Source: Verrucomicrobiia bacterium
Lineage (GTDB): Bacteria; Verrucomicrobiota; Verrucomicrobiia; Verrucomicrobiales; DEV007
DNA: 64,000 nucleotides
NCBI GenBank assembly: GCA_030427505.1
Contig: JAUICH010000001.1
Location: 62,001-126,000, forward strand
Direction: 5' to 3'
Below are positions 1 through 9,820 of the stretch, piece by piece. The position numbers were made by a program, and so were the translations under genes. The notes under the pieces were generated by a model. It ran no database searches. It had not been told where the DNA came from and saw only the letters and a list, made by a program, of their open reading frames with translations. Positions within the stretch are counted from its first letter, which is position 1. Every line of letters starts with the position of its first letter.

Positions 1-498
1 ACCCTGGGCGAAAGCGTGGCGGTTAACGGCTGCTGCCTGACCGTGGCGGAATTGGGCGACACGGACGTGGCCTTCGATCTCCTGGCCGAGACCCTGCGCC
101 TGACCAACTTGGGCGACTTGAAGGAAGGCAGCCTGGTCAACCTGGAGCGGGCGCTCCAGGTAGGCGCCCGGCTCAGCGGTCACTTCGTGCAGGGTCATGT
201 GGATACCTGCAGCGAGATCGTGGCCTTTGAAAAAGTGGGGCAGGATCACCGCTTGGAGATCCAGCTGCCGGCGGACTTCAAACGCTACCTCATCTACAAA
301 GGCTCCATCTGCGTGGATGGCATGAGCCTGACCGCCGCCGAAGTGACGGAGGAAAGTTTCACCATCTGGATCACGCCTCACACCTGGAAGGTGACCAACC
401 TGCAACAGGCTGCGGCCGGCACCCGGGTGAACCTGGAGTTCGACATGCTGGCGAAGTACCTGGAAGCCCTGGCCGTCCGGCCCACGGGGATGGGGTGA
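1..498 (+). CDS. ribE: Riboflavin synthase, alpha chain (5' end missing)
   Basis: The enzyme dismutates two 6,7-dimethyl-8-ribityllumazine molecules to riboflavin and the pyrimidinedione, the last step of the vitamin B2 pathway in the cytosol. The reading frame is open from base 1, so the start lies outside the window. The visible protein begins inside the N-terminal barrel with LGESVAVNGCCLTV, a family hallmark. The second lumazine-binding repeat is visible as YKGSICVDGMSLTA, and GHFVQGHVD lies between the two. The C-terminal helix that mediates trimerisation appears complete, ending EALAVRPTGMG. The next gene is convergent. An internal GTG near base 16 is not a plausible start because it would cut the first barrel. 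Confidence 0.95.
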   Translation, partial: TLGESVAVNGCCLTVAELGDTDVAFDLLAETLRLTNLGDLKEGSLVNLERALQVGARLSGHFVQGHVDTCSEIVAFEKVGQDHRLEIQLPADFKRYLIYKGSICVDGMSLTAAEVTEESFTIWITPHTWKVTNLQQAAAGTRVNLEFDMLAKYLEALAVRPTGMG

Positions 499-522
499 GG
501 AAAGGCGAGCGTTGTGGAAGGT

Positions 523-720
523 GGAACGCGATCTCCGAGCGCGTTCAGCGACTGGTCCCAGTGGCTGCTTCTCGCCTGGGTGGGAGAAGCGGGAACCGAG
601 GCAGGCTGATTTCCTCTCATTTTCGTACTTTTCGAGAGGGCCTGTTTGTCGGCGATTTCGCCGCTTAAGATTCTTTCACCCGGCCCGCGAGGTCCTCGCC
701 CGGAGGTCGAGGACCACCTT
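523..720. repeat. REP-like element, copy A (inverted relative to copy B)
   Basis: This fills the gap between two convergent genes. It carries two hairpins. At 524-546, GAACGCG and CGCGTTC flank a 9-base loop. At 691-715, GGTCCTCG and CGAGGACC flank a 9-base loop. The 24 bases at 523-546 and the 21 bases at 700-720 recur exactly, in reverse orientation and at nearly the same spacing, at 14804-14827 and 14633-14653. The middle parts are not obviously alike. It could act as a bidirectional terminator for ribE and the ABC transporter. I see no coding sequence here. Confidence 0.7.
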
Positions 721-738
721 TCGCGTTCGGGAACCGCG

Positions 739-2481
739 CTACACTTCCACCGGTTCCGATTCCGCAATTAGCGACGTGCGGCTGAGGGTGGCGTATTTGC
801 CGCCTTGGGCGACGAGGCTTTCGTGGTCTCCGGACTCCACCACCTTGCCGTGATCCATTACGTAGATGCGGCTGGCGTTTCGGACGGTGGAGAGGCGGTG
901 GGCGATGACGAAGGCGGTGCGGTCGCGCATCAACTCGTCCAAAGCTTTCTGGATCAGCCGTTCCGTGCGGGTGTCCACGCTGGCGGTGGCTTCGTCCAGG
1001 AGCAGGATGGGCGGGTTTTTCAGAATGACGCGGGCGATGGCGATGCGTTGTTTTTCGCCGACGCTCAGCTTCACACCGCGCTCGCCGACATTCGTGTCCA
1101 GCTTCTGGGGCAGGTCTTCCACAAAGGTATCCGCGCTGGCGGCGGTGAGAGCGTCCCAGAGTTCCGAATCCGTGGCGTCCGGTTTGGCGAGCAGGAGATT
1201 CTCCCGCACGCTGCCGTTGAAGAGGAAGCTCTCCTGCGTCACGTAGCCCACCGCGGCGCGGAGGGATTCCTTGCTCAGGTCGAGAATGTCGATCCCGTCG
1301 ACGGTGATGGATCCGCCGTCGTATTCGTAGAAACGGGTCAGCAGATTGATGATCGTGGACTTGCCCGCCCCCGTGTGGCCCACCAGCGCGACCGTTTCGC
1401 CGGGCTTGGCCTCGAGGGTCACGTCCGAAAGGGTGGCCAGTTTGCCCGTGTAGGAGAAGTTTACCCGGTCGAACACCACATGCCCTTGGACCGGCAGCGG
1501 CAGGTCCCGGCCGCTGTCCACGTCCGGTTCTTCTTCCGCGTCCACGATTTCGAAGACGCGCTCCCCGGCGGCACGTCCCTGCTGGACGATCTGGTTGAGC
1601 TGGTGCAGGCGGTTCACCGGCTCGTAGAACAGGCTCAGGATCACCAGAAACGCGACGAACTCTCCACCGCTGAGCGTGTCATTCATCACCATGTGGCCGC
1701 CGAAGCCGACCACCAGCACGTAGCCGAGGTTCCGGAAAAACTCCATGCTGGGGCTGTAGATGGCCCAGATGCGCATGACGTTCAGGGTCGCCTGGCGGAG
1801 TTTTTCGCTGGCTTCATTGAAACGGGCGTGTTCGGACTCCTCGCGGGTGTAGGCCTTGATCTGCTGAATGCCGTCCACATTGTCGTGGAGCAGGGAATTC
1901 ATCTCGCTGGTGGCGGTCCGCGTGCGGCGGTAGCGCTCCGGCGCCGTCACGGTGTAGGCAAAGGCTCCGGCGAAGAGAAAGGGAATCGGGATGGTCGCGA
2001 TCCAAGCCAGGCTCGGATGTTGGACAAACATGTAAATCCCCACCACCAGGATCTGGAGCAGGGCCACCACGCCCTGCTCGATGCCGTCGATCAGGACGCG
2101 TTCCATGGCCGTGACGTCTTCCGCCACCCGGGTCATGATGTCGCCCGTGCGGCGATTGTCGAACCAGCGCATCGGCAGCCGCTGGATCTTCCGGTAAAGA
2201 TCGGACCGGATATCGAAGATCACCCGCTGCTCGAAGGTGTTGTTCAGGACGATCCGCAAGCTGTTAAACAGATTCGTGAAAAGAAAGGCCCCGGCGGTGA
2301 GTAGAGTGAGGGGAACCAGGCGGTCGAACTGTTTCCCAGGAATGACCTCATCCGTAATAATCTTTACGATCTCAGGGAAAACGATGATCAGCACCGTCAT
2401 CATGATGGCGCAAAACATTTGTGCCGAGGCCAGTGCGGGGTAGCGGCGCAGGTAAGAGATGACACGGAAGACGGTGCTCAT
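739..2481 (-). CDS. ABC exporter, fused membrane and ATPase domains (MsbA/LmrA type)
   Basis: This is a half-transporter that should dimerise in the inner membrane and use ATP to export a lipid, drug or peptide; the substrate cannot be read from sequence. Residues 1 to about 300 form the six-helix exporter domain. The ATPase follows, with Walker A GHTGAGKST near residue 370, a signature written LSVGEKQR near 470 (the usual LSGGQ is altered), Walker B LLLDEATAS, and the H-loop in IAHRLST. The length of 580 residues is normal for the family. It is transcribed alone, convergent with ribE, and divergent from the SanA-like gene across about 150 bases. No accessory protein is next to it. Confidence 0.9.
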   Translation of the reverse strand: MSTVFRVISYLRRYPALASAQMFCAIMMTVLIIVFPEIVKIITDEVIPGKQFDRLVPLTLLTAGAFLFTNLFNSLRIVLNNTFEQRVIFDIRSDLYRKIQRLPMRWFDNRRTGDIMTRVAEDVTAMERVLIDGIEQGVVALLQILVVGIYMFVQHPSLAWIATIPIPFLFAGAFAYTVTAPERYRRTRTATSEMNSLLHDNVDGIQQIKAYTREESEHARFNEASEKLRQATLNVMRIWAIYSPSMEFFRNLGYVLVVGFGGHMVMNDTLSGGEFVAFLVILSLFYEPVNRLHQLNQIVQQGRAAGERVFEIVDAEEEPDVDSGRDLPLPVQGHVVFDRVNFSYTGKLATLSDVTLEAKPGETVALVGHTGAGKSTIINLLTRFYEYDGGSITVDGIDILDLSKESLRAAVGYVTQESFLFNGSVRENLLLAKPDATDSELWDALTAASADTFVEDLPQKLDTNVGERGVKLSVGEKQRIAIARVILKNPPILLLDEATASVDTRTERLIQKALDELMRDRTAFVIAHRLSTVRNASRIYVMDHGKVVESGDHESLVAQGGKYATLSRTSLIAESEPVEV

Positions 2482-2635
2482 GATTGTGACAGTTGCCCGT
2501 GAAGAGACGAAATTAGTTCAAGAACCTGAATCATTGTGTAAATTTTAATCGAGTCCGAGGCCCGCGGCGTGCAAATCCCCATGGTTGTTACCGCTCAGCC
2601 GCCCGGGTTGGACTGTCCGGAGGCAGCGAACATTC

Positions 2636-3328
2636 ATGGCGCGCAAGAAGAAGAAAAGTCCTTTTCGCTGGCTGATCCGCCTGTTTCTGTGGCCTATCGG
2701 GGCCCTCTTCGGGCTAGTCCTGCTGTGTAATCTGTGGATTGTGCTGGTGACCCAGGATCACATATACGCGTCAGCCGATCAATTGGAGAACAACGAGGTG
2801 GCCCTGGTGCTGGGCACTTCGAAGAATATCGCGCCGAACCAGCCCAATCAGCACTTCGTCCACCGTCTGGAGGCCGCCGCCAAGCTCTACCACGCAGGGA
2901 AGGTCCGCCACATCCTGGTCAGTGGCGATCGCGACTCCATCTATTATAACGAGCCTCGCGACATGAGGGAAAAGTTGATCTCCCTGGGCGTACCGGAAGA
3001 GGCCATTACGACGGACGACGCCGGGTTTCGCACCCTGGACTCCGTGGTGCGGGCCAAAAAAATCTTCGGCCTCGATAAGTTCACCGTCATCACGGACGAC
3101 TTTCATGTTAGCCGTGCCTTGTTTATCGCGAGGAAAGAGCACCTGGACGTGGTGGCTTTCGTCAGCGAACCGGTGGACTACCGGATGTCCTTCAAAACCC
3201 GGGTGCGGGAGTACCTGGCACGGGTTAAGGCGGTAATGGATCTCTACATCCTCCGCACAGAGCCCGAAATGCTGGGACACCAGGAACGCATCCTGGTGCA
3301 GAATTCGCCCGCGGAAGAAGAGGTTTAA
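2636..3328 (+). CDS. SanA-like DUF218 envelope protein
   Basis: SanA/YdcF (DUF218) proteins are membrane-anchored enzymes of uncertain chemistry linked to the envelope barrier; Escherichia coli SanA affects vancomycin sensitivity. The ATG at 2636 gives a basic MARKKKK start followed by one membrane helix (about residues 12-35), the expected topology. The open frame reaches 2585, but those extra residues lack family character. Family features visible include VALVLGTSK, HFVHRLEAAAKLYHAGKV, ILVSGD, and an FHVSRALFIARK segment near the C-terminal third. Length of about 230 residues suits the family. It stands alone, and a repeat cluster starts 27 bases after its stop. Confidence 0.8.
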   Translation: MARKKKKSPFRWLIRLFLWPIGALFGLVLLCNLWIVLVTQDHIYASADQLENNEVALVLGTSKNIAPNQPNQHFVHRLEAAAKLYHAGKVRHILVSGDRDSIYYNEPRDMREKLISLGVPEEAITTDDAGFRTLDSVVRAKKIFGLDKFTVITDDFHVSRALFIARKEHLDVVAFVSEPVDYRMSFKTRVREYLARVKAVMDLYILRTEPEMLGHQERILVQNSPAEEEV

Positions 3329-3355
3329 CGTCGCCACGGTCCGGTTTTCGCTGCA

Positions 3356-3574
3356 CTAGGCAATGTGGACAAATTGGAGAACGGACCGGAAATGAAGAAA
3401 AGAAAAGAGAACTCAGCGCCGCGAAGCGGCGAATACCCGGAGACGCGGCCCATTTTTTGCCTGGCTTCGTTCCCGCTCACTCTATTGGGGGTTGGCCCAA
3501 TGCCGTTCGCGGCGCCTTGCCAGACAAAAAATGGCCTCGCGCCGGTCCGCCCCCAACTTGTCCACACTGCCTAG
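3356..3574. repeat. 219-bp CTAG-bounded palindromic element, copy 1
   Basis: The element begins and ends with CTAG. Its outermost 20-odd bases are inverted copies of each other, with TGTGGACAA at 3364-3372 facing TTGTCCACA at 3558-3566. Inner arms also pair: CCCATTTTTTG on the left against CAAAAAATGG on the right. At the centre ATTGGG faces CCCAAT, so the whole element could fold into one long imperfect hairpin. A second copy of the same length, about 93 percent identical by eye, lies at 25302-25520. There is no transposase, so it is best called a MITE-like non-autonomous element. Short open frames inside are shared by both copies but are probably not genes. Confidence 0.85.
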
Positions 3575-3772
3575 TGCTCTGACCGCCTTAAAATGATGAG
3601 CGCTTGGTCTGAACAAAGAGCCGTTGGCAAAAGGACGCGACCCGGTTTTTTTGGCTGGGGTCTTCGTTGCTCTTCAGTCAGTTATGATTCAAATAGCCTC
3701 CTTCATCGCGCCTTGCCCCCAGCCAAAAATCCTCGCCAATCACCCATCATCTTAAGGCGGTCAGAGCACTAG
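3571..3772. repeat. 202-bp CTAG-bounded palindromic element, second type
   Basis: It abuts the preceding element and shares its CTAG. Terminal inverted repeats of 28 bases differ at one position: the left starts CTAGTGCTCTGACCGCCTTA and the right is its complement, ending in CTAG at 3769-3772. Inner arms pair as well, TTTTTTGGCTGGGG on the left with CCCCAGCCAAAAAT on the right. The core resembles the neighbouring element: both have a TTCGTT stretch followed later by GCGCCTTGCC and then an A-run. I therefore treat the two as diverged relatives. The element ends ten bases before the ATG of the next gene. Confidence 0.8.
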
Positions 3773-3782
3773 TTTGGGGCGG

Positions 3783-4874
3783 ATGGAAAACGAACCGAGA
3801 GGCGGCGGACCGGCCAGAAAGAAAAGGAGGCGAAAACACCCCGACGACGAAAAGTGGGCTCAGGCCGGAAAGAAGTTCTTCATCTTGGGGTACGGTGTCT
3901 TTCGGGCGGTCTTCTATGGGCTGGTCATCTTCTACGTCACGGGCGCGATTTACTATGACGGCCCTGGACCTGCCGGGAGCGTGGTGAACATCGTCCTCGC
4001 GGTTGCCTGGGTGATTCTGGTGGTGGCGGTACTTTGGTGGGGGCGGGGTACTTGGAGACGATTGCTGGCTTTCATCTTTTTAGTCGCCGTGGCGATGGTG
4101 CCGTGGACCTTGATCTGTGCGTCCAATGACAAAAACTGGAAACCTGAGTTTGGCGAAACCGGCCGGGCGATCATCGATGGCGACCGGCTGACCTTCCTCA
4201 ATTTCCGGAATTTTGACTACGACAAAGACGGCCGGGAAATCGTCCGGTGGGAAGATAAGACGGTTCACTTTTCAAACCTGCGTGGGCTCGACTATTTTCA
4301 CGATGCCTTCGGCGGCGACGTCCTGGCGCATCCCATCCTGTCTTTCGACTTCGGTCCGGATGGCCATGTCTGCCTTTCCATCGAAACACGGCAAGAGGTT
4401 CACGAAGACTTTTCGGCGGTCGGCGGTCTCTTCAAACTCTATGAGCTGCAGTACCTCTTTGGCTCGGAGGAAGACTTCATCCGCGTCCGGACCAATGTGC
4501 GTCACGAGCCGGTCTATCTTTACAAATCCCGGCACAGCGTGGAGCAGGCCCGCGCTATCCTCGATGAGAGCGTGACCACGCTGAACGATTTGGCGGACCA
4601 CGCGCGTTTTTACAACGTGCTGTGGTCCAATTGCACCACCAGCATTCGGGCTCAGACCCCCGCCGAGCGCCGGGGGCGGTTTGACTGGCGGATGCTGATC
4701 AACGGCCGCCTGGACGAGTACCTCTACGAAAAGGGCGTATTTGTGGACGGCGGCCTGTCTTTCGAAGAATTGCGAAGCGCTGCCCGCGTAAATAACGCAG
4801 CCGCGGCCGCTGCGGTGGATCAAGACCCGAACTTCTCCGCCCGGATCCGGGAAGACCGGGTCGGATTTCCGTAA
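3783..4874 (+). CDS. DUF4105-like membrane protein (Lnb N-terminal periplasmic domain family)
   Basis: This is an integral membrane protein of unknown reaction. A basic cytoplasmic N-terminus is followed by about three membrane helices (roughly residues 30-110) and then a periplasmic domain. In that domain FDYDKDGREIVRWEDKT and the LWSNCTTS segment, with Trp, Asn and Cys, match the DUF4105 pattern seen beside lipoprotein N-acyltransferase-type proteins. The Cys in NCTT is a possible active-site residue; that is inference. The ATG at 3783 was chosen, but a TTG at 3774 is also in frame. The 202-bp repeat ends ten bases upstream, so native promoter and ribosome-binding sequence have probably been replaced or moved by the repeat. 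Confidence 0.65.
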   Translation: MENEPRGGGPARKKRRRKHPDDEKWAQAGKKFFILGYGVFRAVFYGLVIFYVTGAIYYDGPGPAGSVVNIVLAVAWVILVVAVLWWGRGTWRRLLAFIFLVAVAMVPWTLICASNDKNWKPEFGETGRAIIDGDRLTFLNFRNFDYDKDGREIVRWEDKTVHFSNLRGLDYFHDAFGGDVLAHPILSFDFGPDGHVCLSIETRQEVHEDFSAVGGLFKLYELQYLFGSEEDFIRVRTNVRHEPVYLYKSRHSVEQARAILDESVTTLNDLADHARFYNVLWSNCTTSIRAQTPAERRGRFDWRMLINGRLDEYLYEKGVFVDGGLSFEELRSAARVNNAAAAAAVDQDPNFSARIREDRVGFP

Positions 4875-4889
4875 CTCTTTGCCGGAATC

Positions 4890-5804
4890 TTACTCGAACC
4901 GCGTAAACTGGCGGAACTCGTCGAGCCGGGTCGCGAACTCTTCCTGGCTCAGCTCCTGGAGCCGGTGCGTGCTGAAGGACTCGCAAGTGTAGCCGGCGAT
5001 GATGGTGCCGCGGACAATGCCGCTGGCGATCTGGTCGAAGGTTACTTCCGGTTCGTCTTTCAGGCTGGCCAGGTACCCGGCCACGCTGCCGATAAAGGAG
5101 TCGCCCGCTCCGGTGGGGTCGTGAAGGTTGCGCAGCGGATAGGCCCCCGTGCTGAAAAAGCGGTGTTCGCCAAAGAGCAGCGCGCCGTGTTCGCCTTTCT
5201 TGATGATAACGTACTTCGGCCCCATGGCGCGAAGTTGGTCACCGGCGTGGATGAGGTTCGTGGTGTCGATGAGTTGCTTGGCCTCGGAATCGTTCAGCAC
5301 GAGGAGATCGATCTTCTTGAGCAAATTCAGCAAGTCATCCCGTGCGATAGTGATCCACAGGTCCATCGTATCGGCGATGATGAACTTGGGCTTTCCGCCG
5401 AATTGATCGATCACCGACATCTGGTTCACCGGGGCGTCGTTGGCCAGGAGAAGGACGGTGGCGTCGGTATAGCTTTCCGGCACCACGGGTTTGTAGGCCT
5501 CCAGGACGTTCAGGGCTACGTCCAGGGTCTCCCGGGTGTTCATGTCATCGAAATACTCGCCCGCCCAGCGGAAGGTTTCGCCTTCGGAACGTTGCAGGCC
5601 GTCCAGCCGGAAGTCCCGCGACGTGAAAAGTTCCAGGTGTTGCTGGGGAAAGTCTTTTCCGACGATGCTGACCAGATTCACCGGCGCGAAGAAGCTGGCG
5701 GCCATGGCGGCATAAGAAGCGGAACCGCCGAGCAGGTTTTCGTGTTCGTCGTGTGGCGTTTTGATGTGGTCCAGGGCGATGGAACCGGAGACGAGAACAG
5801 GCAT
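4890..5804 (-). CDS. PfkB/ribokinase-family kinase
   Basis: This is a cytosolic kinase of the ribokinase fold, phosphorylating a sugar or nucleoside; the substrate is unknown. The N-terminus MPVLVSGSIALDHI and the GGSASYAAMAASFF loop form the family's substrate and lid region. The C-terminal signature DPTGAGDSFIGSVAGYLA contains the catalytic Asp and the anion hole. The length of 304 residues is typical. It precedes thiE on the same strand with a 45-base gap, so thiE-kinase co-transcription is possible. HMP/thiazole kinases of thiamine synthesis belong to this superfamily, but the long lid segment looks more like the sugar-kinase branch. Confidence 0.85.
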   Translation of the reverse strand: MPVLVSGSIALDHIKTPHDEHENLLGGSASYAAMAASFFAPVNLVSIVGKDFPQQHLELFTSRDFRLDGLQRSEGETFRWAGEYFDDMNTRETLDVALNVLEAYKPVVPESYTDATVLLLANDAPVNQMSVIDQFGGKPKFIIADTMDLWITIARDDLLNLLKKIDLLVLNDSEAKQLIDTTNLIHAGDQLRAMGPKYVIIKKGEHGALLFGEHRFFSTGAYPLRNLHDPTGAGDSFIGSVAGYLASLKDEPEVTFDQIASGIVRGTIIAGYTCESFSTHRLQELSQEEFATRLDEFRQFTRFE

Positions 5805-5849
5805 GGCAAATAATCGGGTGAAGAATGGATTCGCTAAAAGTCCGGAGAC

Positions 5850-6527
5850 TTAAGAGGCACAGGGTCTTTCTGACGAGTGATTTGTCAGAGTTTTTTTCGC
5901 TTCCGCCGCGTAATCGGCGGGGTTGGAGGCTGATAGAATACCGGAAACGATCACCACGCGGCGCGCTCCCGCCGCCAAAATGGTGGGCAGATTCTCCGCC
6001 TTCACGCCACCGATGCAGAAGATGGGCAGGCTCAATTCTTCATGCACCTGGCGAATGTCATCGAGTCCGATGGGCGTGTAGTCAGGCTTGGTGGGTGTGG
6101 CGAAGAGGGGACCGAAGCCGAGGTAGTCCGCACCCTCCGCCGCGCCAGCCCGGGCCTGGGCGACGCTGTGGGTGGAGCGGCCCACGAGGCCCCTTGGAAA
6201 CAGGCGGCGGACTTCAGCCAGGCTCAGATCGTCCTGACCCACATGCACGCCATCCGCGCCTACTTCCTGGGCGATGGCGGGGTGATCGTTGATGATGAAA
6301 GGCACGCCCGCGTCTCTCAGCAGGGGACGGATTTCCCGCGCCACCGCAACGATTTCCGCCTCCGGGTAGCCCTTGGCGCGAAGCTGGAGGATATCGATTC
6401 CGCCCGCCAGCATGGCCTTCGTCATGGACGCCAGGTTCTCTCGGGGGCAGTACCCGAGATCCAGAATGCCGTAGAGCCAGCACTGGTGCAGCGGCTGTAC
6501 GGCGGGGCCGTTCGCGGATCCTGACAC
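5850..6527 (-). CDS. thiE: Thiamine-phosphate synthase
   Basis: The enzyme couples HMP-pyrophosphate with thiazole phosphate to give thiamine monophosphate, in a TIM-barrel fold. Diagnostic segments in order are DILQLRAKG, PFIINDHPAIAQEVGADGVHVGQDDL, VGRSTHS, ADYLGFGPLFATPTKPD and IFCIGGV. The GTG start lies two bases after the accC stop, so it is probably translated with accC; an unusual partner, since no other thi gene is in the window. I see no TPP riboswitch in front of the accBC run. The final 15 or so residues extend past the family core. A 225-residue product is normal. Confidence 0.93.
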   Translation of the reverse strand: MSGSANGPAVQPLHQCWLYGILDLGYCPRENLASMTKAMLAGGIDILQLRAKGYPEAEIVAVAREIRPLLRDAGVPFIINDHPAIAQEVGADGVHVGQDDLSLAEVRRLFPRGLVGRSTHSVAQARAGAAEGADYLGFGPLFATPTKPDYTPIGLDDIRQVHEELSLPIFCIGGVKAENLPTILAAGARRVVIVSGILSASNPADYAAEAKKTLTNHSSERPCAS

Positions 6528-6529
6528 CG

Positions 6530-7918
<1,389 letters not shown>

Positions 7919-7956
7919 AGACAAATCGATAACGGCTAGCTCCCGGATGGAAGGAA

Positions 7957-8445
7957 TCAATCAGGTTTGACGAGGAAGAGAGGCTCGCCGTACTGCACTG
8001 GGGAGCCGTTTTCCACCAGCACCTTTACGATGGTGCCTCGGGTTTCGGCCTTGATCTCGTTGAATACTTTCATGGCTTCCACCACGCAGACCGTGGTGTC
8101 GTCGGTAACGGTGGCGCCCACATCAGTGAAGGGCGGTTCGTCCGGTGAAGGCGAACGATAGAACGTGCCGACCATGGGAGACGTGATTTCGACCTCGTTT
8201 CCGCTCGCGCCGGAGGCCGGCGCCGAGGCTCCACCTCCAGCGGCGGGCGCGGCGGCTTGGGGCTGCGGGGCATACATGGCCGGCGCCGGAGCGCTCTGCG
8301 GCATGGCGGCCAGAAATTCTTTCAGCGTATCCGTATCGAAGTTCTTTTTCAGTTCCAGCGTGATGCCGTCGCGTTCCAGGTGGAAATAGGAGAGCTCATT
8401 CTTGTTCATGAGCTCGATGATCTGTTTTATCTCTTTGAGTTCCAA
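7957..8445 (-). CDS. accB: Biotin carboxyl carrier protein of acetyl-CoA carboxylase
   Basis: AccB carries biotin on a Lys and shuttles the carboxyl group between AccC and the carboxyltransferase. I chose the TTG at 8445. It gives the family-typical (M)[14 protein letters not shown] start and has a good GGGAG ribosome-binding site seven bases upstream; the longer open frame up to 8577 adds residues with no family likeness. A Pro/Ala-rich linker ([19 protein letters not shown]) leads to the biotinyl domain with the biotinylation site EAMKV. The 162-residue length is typical. It heads the accB-accC-thiE run. Confidence 0.95.
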   Translation of the reverse strand: MELKEIKQIIELMNKNELSYFHLERDGITLELKKNFDTDTLKEFLAAMPQSAPAPAMYAPQPQAAAPAAGGGASAPASGASGNEVEITSPMVGTFYRSPSPDEPPFTDVGATVTDDTTVCVVEAMKVFNEIKAETRGTIVKVLVENGSPVQYGEPLFLVKPD

Positions 8446-8561
8446 AGCCGGTCTCCCTGGTGAGTGGTTCGATGCGTGAGAGTGGATTCTAAAGCGAAAT
8501 TTGCAAAGGAGGGAAGCTAGTTCTGTCCCGTTAAGCGTCAAGTAAAGACAAAACTGACCGT

Positions 8562-9737
8562 TTATCCGGCCAGCCAACGGTCAATCAACTCGAAAACCCG
8601 TTCAAATTCGGCGGCGGTATTATAGAAGTGCGGGCTGAAACGCAAATAGGCTTTTCCACCGCGGTCGAAACGGAAGGAGGCCACCACGCCATTTTCCGAG
8701 AAAAAACGGTAGAGAGCCCCGAGGTCCCGGGAGGGATGGCTGAAGGTGGTGATGGCCGAAGCAGACGCTCCTTCCCTGGGGGAAAGGACCACGAACTCCC
8801 GCTCTTCCAGGCCACTGACGAGGATCTTTTTCAAGCTCAGGAGGCGCTCGGAAATCGCGGGAACGCCGATGGATTGAAGAAGATTCAGGGAGGCCTGCAT
8901 GCCCACAATGCCCACGGCGTTCAGCACGCCCGGTTCGTAGCGGCGCGCCCCGGCCTCAAACTCAATTTTTTCTTGGGCGATAAACTGGGGCGATTTCACG
9001 TTCCAAGCCCCGAGCAGCACGGGGCGGAGGGTGTCTTGAAGTTCTCTCCGCACATAGACCATGCCGGCCGCCATGGGGCCCAGCATCCACTTGTGGGCGT
9101 CCGCGCTGAGGAAGTCCGCGTGAGTCACCGGCGTGGGAAACGCGCCCACGGATTGAATGCCGTCCACGCAGAAGAGGATGCCTCGCTCTTGGAGATACGC
9201 GCCTATGGCGTCCACGTCGATCCGGTAGCCGCTGAGAAAATTCGCTGACGCCAGCGCCACCATTCGAGTTTGGCTCGTAACCGCGGCTTTCACCAGGTCC
9301 AGCGTGATGGCGCCGGGAGTCTCCGGTTCGAGAAAACGGACGGATACTCCCTGCCGCTTCAGGCTCATCCACGGATAGACGTTAGCCGGGTAGTCGTCAA
9401 AATAGCCGACGATTTCATCGCCGCCTTGCCAGGGCAGGCCCTCCGCCACCAGGCTCAGACCCAGGGAGGTGGGGCCGAGGAGAGCGATTTCGTCTTTTGA
9501 GGCCGCCCCGATTAGGTCCGCGCAAGACTGGCGGGCCTCGTCCAGTTCGTCGGTGAATACCCGGGAAATCTCCAGGTCGCCCGTCATGGAGCGGTCAGTA
9601 TATTCCTTCATCGCCTCGCCCACTACTCGGGGCAGCGTGGTGACGGCGGCGTGGGCGAGGAAGACTTTGTTCCGGGTGACGGGAAACTCTTCTTGGCGCC
9701 AGGCCTCATCGGACTCGAGACGGGTCAGGTAATCCAT
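8562..9737 (-). CDS. Class V aminotransferase family PLP enzyme
   Basis: This is a fold-type I PLP enzyme related to cysteine desulfurases and isopenicillin N epimerase-like proteins; the substrate is unknown. Near the N-terminus, FPVTRNKVFLAHAAVTTLP is the usual substrate-entry segment. The PLP aspartate lies in CVDGIQSVGAFP, and the Schiff-base Lys is in SADAHKWMLGPMAAGMVYV. The C-terminal small domain follows with YLRFSPHFYNT. No conserved SufS/IscS cysteine loop is evident, so a sulfur-transfer role is doubtful. The ATG at 9737 was preferred to 9773 because the extra 12 residues are not family-like. The gene is separated from accB by about 115 bases. Confidence 0.85.
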   Translation of the reverse strand: MDYLTRLESDEAWRQEEFPVTRNKVFLAHAAVTTLPRVVGEAMKEYTDRSMTGDLEISRVFTDELDEARQSCADLIGAASKDEIALLGPTSLGLSLVAEGLPWQGGDEIVGYFDDYPANVYPWMSLKRQGVSVRFLEPETPGAITLDLVKAAVTSQTRMVALASANFLSGYRIDVDAIGAYLQERGILFCVDGIQSVGAFPTPVTHADFLSADAHKWMLGPMAAGMVYVRRELQDTLRPVLLGAWNVKSPQFIAQEKIEFEAGARRYEPGVLNAVGIVGMQASLNLLQSIGVPAISERLLSLKKILVSGLEEREFVVLSPREGASASAITTFSHPSRDLGALYRFFSENGVVASFRFDRGGKAYLRFSPHFYNTAAEFERVFELIDRWLAG

Positions 9738-9820
9738 GGAACGAAGAGTGGAGGCTATGCCGGGATGACGCAATCCGGTCCATTGGCATACAAACGGGTG
9801 GAGGGACTTCCGGGGCGGGG

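Noticed and set aside
805-2304. 499-residue plus-strand open frame
   Set aside because: It lies wholly antisense to the ABC exporter, whose motifs are intact; it is His/Gly/Val-rich in the way GC-rich antisense frames are.
3365-3574. 69-residue open frame inside the 219-bp element, also open in copy 2
   Set aside because: Both strands of the element are open in both copies, as expected from its GC content and palindromic build; substitutions between copies change amino acids as often as not. It has no ribosome-binding site.
8446-8561. Riboswitch in front of the accB-accC-thiE run
   Set aside because: No TPP-riboswitch or other known aptamer core was seen.
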